From Phoenix dactylifera (Eukaryota; Streptophyta; Magnoliopsida; Arecales; Arecaceae): 64,000 bases of DNA. The DNA lies in NCBI RefSeq assembly GCF_009389715.1, contig NC_052399.1:18045646-18109645 (forward strand). Direction: 5' to 3'. Positions 36,643 through 48,600 of this stretch are shown here, one piece after another. A model generated the notes under the pieces. That model did no database searches. It was given only the letters and a program-made list of their open reading frames with translations, and was not told the origin of the DNA. Numbering within the stretch: the first letter of the stretch is position 1; every line of letters begins with the position of its first letter. The position numbers were made by a program, and so were the translations under genes.

Positions 36643-39600
36643 ATGGGCGGCGGGGATCTCTTCGACCACCGAGCAGTGATGGATTCCGACTTCTTCGGGG
36701 CGAGCGGAAGCGACCAGAACTTCGAGTTCGCCTTCAACTCCAGCAACTTCTCCGACCGCATGCTGCGGATCGAGATCATGGCGGAGCCGCCGGGGAGCAA
36801 CTCCGACGGAGTGGGCGCCGCCGCCGCCTTCCGGGAGTGGGCGCGGCACGCCAAGCGCAAGAGGGACGAGATCAAGAAGGACAAAGGTAACCGCCTAGCT
36901 TCCGACCCCCCGATTCCTCGTTTATTGAGCCCTTTCCTGTTTTATTGCCAAAAAGCTTCTTTTCTTTTCTTTTTCTTTTTATTGCTTGTCTTGTTTGCAA
37001 TTGAATTTTTCATCTTTTTCTTCCCTGTTATCTTGGATTTGTGGCTAAATTGGAATTGGATTTACGGTTCCATTTTCTTTTTAAAACATGCTGGCTTGAA
37101 TTCTTGAACAAAACCCTAGCCTTTCTCTCTCTAGTTTTTTTTTCCTTTCTGATTTTTGCAAGAGGATATGGGCATTTGTCAGCCTATTCGAGGTATCTTT
37201 TTCCTATCAGGCCGGAAATTCTGAGGATTAACATATTATGAGTAATGAGTAGTTTCTTGTTAGTGAATAATGAGTAGTTACGGACTACAGCGGATTTCCT
37301 GAAACATCATGATCTGTTAAAAGGAATATGTTAATGACAAAAAGAAGTGGTGAAAGGTTACGGGCTTGGAGTTACAAAATCTGGGATTTTAGGTTCTCAC
37401 AATGAAATCAATTCCTTTTTAATGTCACTTGATGGCAGGATTAGGTTTGGGAAACAAGAAAAATGTAGACTTGAGATAGGATGAAGGGGAAACTATACTC
37501 AGAGTGTAATAACCCTGATTTTTAGGGCTCGTGGGCCGGGCCGGAGTGGCCAGGCCCAGCCCAGCCCTTGGGCTTGTGGGCTAACCCGAAGAGGCCAGAC
37601 CCAAGACCACCGTGCCCTGTTGTCGTCGGGAAGCCTCACCGGACTGAGGTATGAGTTCTTCATCTTCTCCTTCTTTAGAGTTTTGGGCCTTTGTTTTCTT
37701 TGATTTGAGTCAGCAATTGCTGGAGCTTCATCTGAAACAGAGCATCCCTATTTTGGCCATATTTAGTCATCGCCGACCGCCGGATTTGGCTAGGGTTGCG
37801 GCCCCCTGAGACCGCCATTGAGCTGGGCCATCGCGGCTACCACTTGTGGCCGGTGAGAGGGAAGGAAGAAGAGAGACAGAAAGAAGGATTCTTCCCTATT
37901 CTCTATTTTCTCTCTCTTTCTTTCTCCTCTCTATACTCTCTCTACTTTCTATCGCTAGAAAGTCTATGGAATCCCGAATCGGGTTCTGTCAATTTGATCT
38001 ACGAATCCGAGTTGACTCTGAAAAGAGGCTTTGAACTGCCTTGGTGCCCGGGCCACCTCCTGGACCGATCACCCCGATCCTATTGAATGTTCCTGAAACC
38101 TCCATCGATGAATCATGTTGATTGATCTTAGCCCTGATTGAGTCCAATTCATTGAGCGAATAATCTAGACCGGACCCATACGAAACTCGGTCAAATTTTT
38201 TTGAATTATTTATTTAAAGTTATTAATTGAAAATTAGTTTCGTCGTTAATATTTGAAATAGGTCTTGTGGAGTCACCTAGTGAAGTCTAACAGTCTAAGA
38301 CAAAATAAGTAATTAGATCTTACACTTCTTATTATATTTCAAATAATCATGTTTTTCGTGCATAAAACTTGCTTGTGAAAATATCATGCTTTTCTTAAAA
38401 TTATGGATCGGCATATGTATTATGAAAATCATGCTTTATTAGAAAAAATAATTTCATGGATGTTTTGATGAATATAATTTTATTATAAAATATGAATATG
38501 ATCATGTCATTTAGTATTTTTCATGTATTTATGTATATATTTTTTAAAAAAAAGATATAAATTTTCTAAAAGCTCTCAGATTGCTATGACCGCTCCAACA
38601 ATAGGGGCCAATCGACACCCTGGAGCTAGCATTCAACGAAAACGGCTCTTTGCCAACGGGTTAAAGTTGGTAACGAATACGAACTATGATATCTTGTCAA
38701 CTACGAAGATAGCCCTGTCACGAGTTATAGTGACCACAATACAAATATATGTGAGCAATGTTTTGATCCATGATACGATTAAATGGCATGAAAAATAGTT
38801 TACGAATTTTTTGCAATATAAACGAAACTATGTTTATGAAAAATGGATGATTTGTTCATCCATGATTTACTTTATGACTTGATACACTATATTATGAAAT
38901 GCTTATTTTAGAATATCCATTATTTTTCTTAAATAATGCATTTACATGAAAAAACTTATGCTTGATCCGGTAAGATAAAGTAAAATTTACTTACTGAGCT
39001 ATGTCGCTCATATATCTCTATTTTTATTTTTTGTCTCTCCAGATGAATAGGATCGATAGGAACAAAGGATAGTCTAGGCTTGGAGTTCGTACTAGCAAGC
39101 TTGGCGATTTTGTAGAAAAATTTTAGTATTTTAACTTGACTATGAATTTATAGTTAATGATTTTTTGATTATTGAGGATTATGGGTTTGGTATTTATGTT
39201 TTGATTTAGATGCTCTGAACCAGTGTTGGTTGTATTTAATAGATAATGAAATTGAATTCCTATTTATTCTATATATTTGAGATGGATTCGAAATTTAAGA
39301 TGTAATGTTTGGCTTCGTGTTATTGTGAGTTGTATCCCTCGGTAGCACGGCAATGTCATGCTCCGGATCTGGGACGTGACACAGGATTACCTTTTTTTGC
39401 CTCCTTTTCTTCATCTTTGCCTGATTTGATGTTAAATAGGATTACATGATGTTTATGATTGCTTTTTGGTCTCCTAATGCATGTTGAATTGAATTCTTGA
39501 ATAAAACCCCCACGATTTTCCTTTAAGATTTTTGGAGACTTGGGTTCACGAGTTTCTTTATGCCTGACATATTGGAACCTCTAAGAGAGTCGCTTCATGT

Positions 39601-42600
39601 TACAAATAATGAGTATTTTTGAACTAAAAAGATTTTCTGGAGCATCATGATTGGCAAATAACTAGGAAAAGTGGTGAATGGTACGGGGGTTGTAGTTGCA
39701 AAATCTAAAAATCTAAGTTTTGTCATTATGAGGTCAACCTATTTTTCAGCGTTGCTTTACAACAATATTAAGTTCAGCATGGGAAATGAGAAGATGTAGA
39801 CTTGGGCTAAGATGAAGGCAAAAATTTACTTTTCAGAAAAAAAATGATTCATTTTATTTAAATTTCCCATTTTTGACCACATAATGCTTGGGTTACAGGT
39901 TTACTTTCATCGTCCGATTTAGACTTGACCAGATTTGAGTGTAGATCCACTTGAATGTATATGTATAGATATATGTATGCACATACATATTTGTGTGTAT
40001 GTATATGTATATAAAATACTTTTAGCAGAATGCAGCTCAAGTTTTAATTACACTACTTAGTGCTTTTCCTTTTCAAAGAGTCATAGAACACTTATAAAAC
40101 TCTGGTTTCATCAGTTTTTGGCTGCTTTCTGTGGATAGAGAATATTGTCAGACAACTTTCTAATAAACCATGAAACATAAAAGGTTCCTCTTTGGAGTGA
40201 TTTTGCTCATAATTTGACCAGATAGGAAAAATGCATCAAATATTCCAATTTGTGTTCACTTACAATTTATATGAGACCGAAAGAAATAGATCTGATATTG
40301 TTAAATTGTGTCTGATCTTGTAGACTGTACAACTGTGCAAATATTAAAAAGTTAGCTGCATATTCCTCGAGTCTCGGGGTGTAAGAGTTTCCTTAATGAG
40401 TCTTAGAAGTTAGAACACATATAGATTTCATATTTCTAGTTCTAACTATGGTTGAAGAAAGCTAGATTGATAGTGGGCATGGGCTTAGGGAAAGGATCTG
40501 GCTCGTGGCAACTTCAAGTAGGCCTAAGATATGCCTAACTGAACCGAACCACCCCGTTCGGGGTGTACCAGCCTGAATTGACGCCATATCGGGTCAGTTC
40601 GGGGATTCAGTTTGGGGTGTACCAGCCTGAACCAAGTGAAATCGTTTGGTTCCTCTTTCCCTTTTTCCTTCTTTTCTTCCTCCCTTCATTCCTTTCTTTC
40701 CTTTTTCGTCTTCCTTATTTCCATTCTTCATTCCTACCTTTTTTCCTTTTATTCTTCTTTCCCTGCATACATTATTTTACTAGCCATTATTTGAAGACTT
40801 AAGACAATCATAAATCATAATGATCTAAATGCACTGTGTGCCCAGATTGATCTACAAGAATAGATTACCACTTTGAGCATCAAAAGATGTATCATTAAAT
40901 ACAAAACTGCTGGACTAGAATGTTCCAAATTACTGCAAATGTCTCACCATTTGTTTTTTTTTTGACAGATTGTTATATTAAAAACTCTAGCTTATTTGAA
41001 TTTTGTGCTTTCACATAATGATATTATTTTGCTAATTCCATTATAGTTCTTAGAGGATTAATGGAATTGTTATTGAAAATGATTGAAGTCCTTGTTGACA
41101 AATAAACCAAGTCTTACTAATTCTAATTTTATATTTTCATTTATTTTGAAGGAGTCATCGTGGACCAGTGATGTATGAGTCTTTTGAGACAATATCTAAT
41201 GAAAAGCTTGGGAATTTTAAAACTTAATGATTTTCTTGATATATATATTAGCTAGTTGATCATGTAGTTTAAGAGAATATAGTACTTTGAATGGTCATAA
41301 AATCTTAATTGGATACTTTGAACAATAATCGGTACTTAAGGTACTTTAGAAATAATTACATTACTTCTAGACATCCATAAACCTTAAAATAATCCTCAAA
41401 TTAAATATAAAAAATTAAAAAAGCCAAAATATGCTGAACTGGTATCGAATTGTATGCAATTGCATACTGAGTGTTAATATGGTATGTTACCTGGACTGAA
41501 ATTGCTAATCTTGCTTAAACCTTAAAATTCTACTAACTAATACCTGTTTTATCATTTTCAATGTTCCGATATTTTTTTTCTTTAAAATCCTTCTACGTGA
41601 ACACGTGGGTCTCGACTTAGGCTTAGTGCTCATATAGGATAGTCTTAGGAAAATTAAACAAAAATTAAAGGAAATGTGTAGAGTCCCAAAGAGGAAAAGT
41701 ACCTCTATAACTCAGAAAATAGAACTCTTAAGGGTCATAGAGCTGAAAAAAAAAACAGGAATCATCAAATAGAGATCTAGCTTTATAAGGAAATGAGATT
41801 TTTGAAATCTAAATATAGTATTGCGAGATGAAAGGAAAAAATTGGACACCAAGTTATCATTAATACTATATGAATCTAAACGTCCAAAGTTTTTGCTCAC
41901 ATGCATCGCGTGCTGAATAGTAGTGAGCTGGAGTGAGATCTTGGAGTGTGCTTGACCATAAATATGTTTCTGTAACTAATCTCACCATATATTCTTTCCT
42001 AATCAGGAGCGTTGATGCTTTTGGGTTTCTGTCCATATCAAATTTCTGAGAGTATCTAGGGATCCAAGAAGTCTTCTTGATTATCTTTCTTGTCATATCA
42101 CGACTTATTTAATTAACAAAGATATGTGATGATAGGTTATTGTAAACTTTTGATTTTGCCATCAATGTTGTTAAGGCGAGAGCTTGTGTTTGTTTATGTT
42201 AGGTGTTATTTTAAACTACTTGCAAGTTCATTGGGATTGTATGATATACTTCAAAAGGGTGTTGCCATTTGGGATGAACACAAAGGCCTCGTAGCATTCC
42301 TTGATTGAGATAAATCCTTAAGGGCTCGTTTGGTTCGCGGAAAAAGAAGGGGGGAAAGTGTGGTCAACAGAAAAGTAATGAGATGCCTCTTGTTTGGTTG
42401 GAGTTTTCAAAGGAGAGAGACGGAAAAGTTGTATTCCCATTGGAATATGATTCCCACATTTCATGAGAAAGTTACTTTCCAATGAGGCGGGAATCACTCT
42501 ATTTTTACTTTTTCCTAAAAAAGCCCTTCAACATTAAAGAAGCATTAAAGACCTAATTTTTATTAAGGGCATAATAGGAATTATACATAACTTTTCCAGG

Positions 42601-45600
42601 AAAGTGAATGGCCAACCAAACATAAGCACTTTGGAAATTTGTCACTTTCCTATAGTCAACCAAACATGCCAAAAGTACTTTCCTAGGCATCCTCTTCTTA
42701 GGAATTTGTTTTCCAGGAATCATATTCTTAGGAGGAAAAATGCTTCTCGCGAACCAAACGAGCCCTAACAGTCATCGAGAGTGGGACTTACCAATACAGT
42801 GCCTTCAAAATTCTGCACTTTGCAACAAGCATTTGTACATCAGGTCCAAAACATGCATTACTTTTTCTTACTGGTTGTGGTTATTGGTTATAATATGCAG
42901 TCATTGTCTACCTTAATGTCCAGTTAGTAATTATCTATGGTTCCCTAAAATTCTCCTATATGTTGGACAATGCTGAAATTCCCTCATTAGGTAAAATTCC
43001 CCTGGATGCATCTGAACTGCCTTTGGAACCATACGTGGGCTCTCATCAGCTCTGCTTGGGTGGCCCTCATACGTGGGCTGGCTTCCTAGCAAACTGCCTG
43101 AGTCAGCCTGCCTAGGCTTGCTGGGTCAAGTTTAACCTGCAAAACGCCTCTCTGTTACAACTTAGAGAGGTGTTTTGTAGGTTAAACTTGACCCTACTAA
43201 TTAGTTTTTTTTTTTTTTTGAACTTTCTATTGGTTTTAAGATTGCCTGTTATATTAAGTCATTTGGATAATTTTGCATGTTTTTTTGGATGATCAATTTA
43301 TGTTATTGTATAATTTGTAGGGAAAGATTGTAGTTCTACATTATATTGTGTTGTATGACATATGTCCACAGTGAAGTGGAAAGTTCATTTAACTACCATT
43401 CCTTTAATTTCTTTTCCCCAACTTCCTAGTTAATTTTATGTGCATATGAACTTCAATTCATTTGTTTTTAAATCCAAAGTTCACATAGTTGTCTGCCTTT
43501 TGCCTAAATGCTGTGTGGTCCCCTAGTTTCTCAGATACTACAGCTTTTTAAAACATGATATATGGCCACAACTCTCTGTTACAACTTAGAGGGGTGTTTT
43601 GTAGGTTAAACTTGACCCTACTAATTAGTTGTTTTTTTTTTTTTGAACTTTCGATTGGTTTCAAGATTGCCTGTTATATTAAGTCATTTGGATAATTTTG
43701 CATGTTTTATTGGATGATCAATTTATGTTATTGTATAATTTGTAGGGAAAAAATGTATTCTACATCATATCGTGTTGTGTGACATATGTCCACAGTGAAG
43801 TGGAAAGTTCATTTAACTTCCATTTTGTTTCCTTTAATTTCTTTTCACCAACTTCCTAGTTAATTTTATGTGCATATGAACTTCAATTCATTTGTTTTTA
43901 AATCCAAAGTTTACATAGTTCTCTACCTTTTGCCTGAATGTTGTGTGGTCCCCTAGTTGCTCAGATACTACAGCCTTTTAAAACATGATATATGGCCACA
44001 AATCATAAATTGGGCTGACCTTTATAACATTATTTTTGAGGCAGCTGTTTATTGTTCACAACAAAATTATAGTTCATTCATATGTTTGACAATAGTTACC
44101 AATAAGTGTTATGGTTCTGCTTAGATGTCAGATTTACATGATTTCTTGATTTTGCACATTATCCAATATTAGTCTAAGATTTGTTTTCAGCAAATTTCCA
44201 TTTGATATAATTTTGTAAAATCATATGAATAATATAGTTTTTCTTTGATCATGGGATAGTCTTATAAGACAAATGAAGATGCAACATATGTATATTAGAA
44301 TAATTGTTAAGAACTTGAGATAGAAATTTCATGAACTCAAAGAAACACATTATTATGAGTTAGAAGATGTGCCATCATATTATTACATTCATGCTATGTC
44401 AAAGATTTTCCTATCAAAATGTTGTTTATTCTATTTTATAGGTAAATGGAGTAGTCTGTGATATCTATCATCCATTCAAGGGTTATTCTTAATGAAAAAT
44501 TGATCAATACTCAGTGTATAGATATTTGAATCTACTTTGTGTATGACATGGACTTAAATAGCATCATCTGGCTTGTACCAGTACCAAGGCTTGTACTAGT
44601 TGGCAACCAGTTCGGTACAGTATGGATCCGTACCATGCTGTTCCAGGGCATACCGAAATAGGGAGAGGGAGAAGGAGAGGAAGAGAAAGAGGGAGGGTGA
44701 GGAAGAAGGAGAGGGAAGAAGAGAGGGGAGGGAGTGGGGAGCTTACCTTGAGTAGGCGGAGAGAGTGCTCTCACCAAGGGCCCTCGAAGGCTCTTAAAGC
44801 TCTCAGGGAGGTGAGGGATTATAACCTAACCCTAGCGGAGAGAGAGAGAGGGAGGAGACTTACCGTTGATGGCCAATGTTGAAGAGAAGGGAACGAGTGG
44901 CATCTAGCAGCATCTAGGGAGCGGCCGAATGAGAGAGGGCCTCGAAGACTCTCAAACCATCAAAGTATTGAACGGGTGGAGGGAGGTATTTTACATAAGA
45001 ACCGACCCAAGCGGATAAACCGTCTTGAACGGCATCGGTATGGTTTGGTATGGGTCGAACCATCCGATTCAGATCCATTCAGTACTCACTGGTTTTAAGG
45101 CTTTTAAAAAATCACTATTGTACACTCTTTTAACCTTTGCGTTGCAAAATTTGGTTATATGTTCATCCATCAATCTTCCAAATAAGCCATTTATTTTTCA
45201 TAATCATTTCCATCAAAAAACAAAACTGTGTCATCACAGTGTGCAGAGGAATCTGAATTTTCAAAGGTCTGTTGCTTTCTGAGAGCAATTTAAAAGCAGC
45301 AACATCATTTATGTTCTGACTAGAAGGTGTAAACAAGCTAATCTCAACCAAGCTAGGATCCGCTAGTGCTTCACACAAGCTCTTTACAAGATGGTTATGC
45401 TGAGCTCAAGCTCAGGTGATTTACATTTCGAGATAGCTTAATCTCGGCTGACTTGCTTGCTTTCAATAGCAATGTCATGGAGGGGGTTATGATTAGAGCG
45501 GGAAAGTTGGCTTGGGCAGCAGTGGCTGCAGAGATGGTCACACTAGAACTTTTTTTCTTTGTTTTCTTTTGGTATGCGTGTTAGTTTGGAGGGATGCAGA

Positions 45601-48600
45601 GGGGTAGGGAGGGAGGGAGGGAGGGAGGGAGGAAGAAAGAGGGGTGAGGGAGGAAGGGGGAAGAGAGAGAGGGAGAGATGATTTTGGTGGTTGGGTTCAA
45701 GGTGGGTAGAGGTGGGAAGTGGAAAGAATGGGAATGATTTATGGATGCTTTTTAAAAGTCAGCTTTATTTTTAGATCTAATGGCTGAGAAATAAAATATC
45801 CTTAATGACCTTGTAAGTAAGGTATGAGATAAATTATATTTGTAACATATATCATATAAAATTTATTAAAAATACAAAATATTTTGTATTAATAATAAAA
45901 ATATATTTATATCGTATGTGCACATTCTAACAATAAGTTTACTCAAGCTGAATGCGAGTTGCTCATGAACATTTGATGGCTCTCATTCTACGAGGCACTT
46001 GGTTACTAATGCCATTGGTATTGTCTGGTTCATGTAAGGTTATTTTCGCATGCTATTTGAAACAATAGATTCTAACAACCCCAAATGGTGATTTTAAAGT
46101 TGAGAAAGAAGTGTGTCATATTTTATGTTGTCCTAGAGAAAGTTTTTATTATAATGTGACCATTGTATTCTTATTATGGAATGTCGTCGATAAATATATG
46201 ATAACCTTTGCCATATGGATAATAATGTTGGGCAGTGCAAAGATCTTATAAGCATAACGAAAGTCTAGTAGACATCAGAATGTTCAGGTGGATCTCAACT
46301 AGGTCGATAAGATATGAGGTACATTTTCTGAAGAGTATGCGTGATGTTGATGGAGGATCAAGGAGAAATTGTTTTTGAGATGTAGGATTGTTAATGTAGG
46401 ACGGTGACTGTCCTAGTGAAGAGGTGCAGTGACCAAAATGATTTGAGTTAGTGTAAGAAGACACCATTTAATAAAGACAATTTGTCTTGGGAAAGCTACC
46501 AACTCTGACTGATGGAACACGGTTTATTGCTCGTGTTCATATTTACATGTTATAAATGTTAACATTGTTAGGCATTGGTTGATATAAGTGCATGCTTGTC
46601 TATATCCAAATTATAACATAAGTATTAGGGTTTAGCTAACCATGCCGAACAGGCCGGTTCGAGATGTACCAAATCAGACCGGTTAGTTACCAGCATGGTT
46701 CAAGTCCCCCTGCAGACGCTTCAACCCCGCCTCCCCCCTCTGTCCTTCTTCTCCAGCCCCCTCTGTCTCCCCCTTCCCTCCCTTTCCAATCTCCCACTAT
46801 ACTCTTCCCCAAATATGATCTCCCCCCCTGTCCTTCCATCGGATCCTCTGTATTCTTGCCTCGATCCTCCCGAGTCAGGCCCTAGTCACTCATTCTGGCA
46901 GAACTCTAGTGCTTCTAGGGCACTTAGGACTAGATGATGGCCTCGATCCTCTCAATTCGAGATTCAATCCTCCTTGGACAACGACTTCAACAACAAGAAG
47001 ACCGTGATGGGCAATGACACTGATTACAAATTTGGCCTCTTTCTAGCCTCTCTCCCTTATCATGAAACTCAGCTAGGTGAGTCCCCTCTCTCTCCCCCAC
47101 TCCCACCCTCTCCTCCTACGTCTCCCCCCTCCCTCTCCCTCTACCTCCCTCTCTTTCCTCTCCGGTCCTCTCCCTCTGCCTCTCGTGGTTCCGGTATGCT
47201 GTAGTTTGGTATGGTACAGGCTAGTACCATACTGTTTTGGTCACCGGCCAGCATGCTTGTCAGTACCAGTTCTGCTTATATTATATTGTTATTACTGTTA
47301 TGTAATATTCAATCTTCCAGTATAAAAAATAAAAGCCTATAACTGTAGGTCCATCGAAGTAGTATTTGAAAAATGTTGATTACTGTAAATGGGAATACTT
47401 TAACATTATCATCATCTGTCCTCTGATTTTTTTTGCTTTTGTGGGAAAAAAATTGATGATATCACTTCTTTAAAGATTAAATGTGATACAACTTCAAGTT
47501 TATTGGAGTTGTGTGACGATAATATTTTAGGGGTGGTTCTAGCTTTCCCGTTAAACACGACAATTATAGTATAGAGGATATATTCATTCTTCTCTGAAAA
47601 ATAATTTATAGTATTTACAACATGCATATGTTCTGCAATGAAGTGTATTGATATTGATTGAAGTGATATGTGCCTTTTTAGGAAATGTCCTGGAGTTCTG
47701 CTTGTTTCAATGCACTGTATTGTGGCTGCTGTAGGACAAATCCAGTCTTACCAAATTATCGTTAGATCTAATGCTGCTCTGCTTTGCAGCTTTTTTTCAC
47801 AAGAAAAAATTTCTTCATTTGTTATTTGAAGGATTTTAGAGAAGTATTTGTCAATTAATATGATTTGAGTAAGATTATCCTTTCATATGTTGAATTGTTA
47901 ATTGGTTATATCTAATAAATATGTTTCTTTTTTTCTTAATCTTTAGCCACAGAGTCTGCAAAGTGTCTGCCAGAGCATATTTTGAGCTGTGACCAGCCCG
48001 ACACAGAGGATTGTGTGGCTTATGAAAACGATGATGAGGAAGTGGTAGCAATGATTGAAGAATCACCACCAAATGTTGGTCAAGATGGTAGATACAATTT
48101 CATTTTTTTTAAGATTTAATTTCTAAGATTAAGTTGATTTTCCAGCGTATGTTGAGCTAATTATCTGTCAAAAGATATGGACAGAAGCTTTTGGTATTAC
48201 CTTATTCTGATAACTTAGATTGGTGTTTTGCATTTTCAGTTGCTCTTCCAATGTCTTTTCTGATACCGGCCATTGATTGCTTGCTATCTTATGTCTATTA
48301 TGGTACCAACGGTCGATTGCTTGCTGTCTTATGTGAAGTTCTATTATTTTTTGGGGGTATGATTATTAATGTCTTAGTTGGGTAACATAAAAATTCTTTG
48401 GAGTTTTCTTCCTTCATGCAATTCAATGTTTTTAAAGGTTGATCGACTTCTAGGTAGATATGGAGCTCTCTCTTGGTACTTGCCATTCTAGAAACAAGAG
48501 TTGGGGGTTTTCTTGTTCTTCTCTTGTTGGTAGAGTTTATTTAACAGAAAGAAATGGTTCTCCCAAAAAATAATGGGTTGGCATAGAATTTCAAATTGAT

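Noticed and set aside
38523-38798. 91-codon frame in POB1 intron 1
   Set aside because: It lies inside the solo LTR and has no gag or pol features.
46664-47325. Proline/serine-rich frames in POB1 intron 1
   Set aside because: They result from the pyrimidine-rich core of a repeat.
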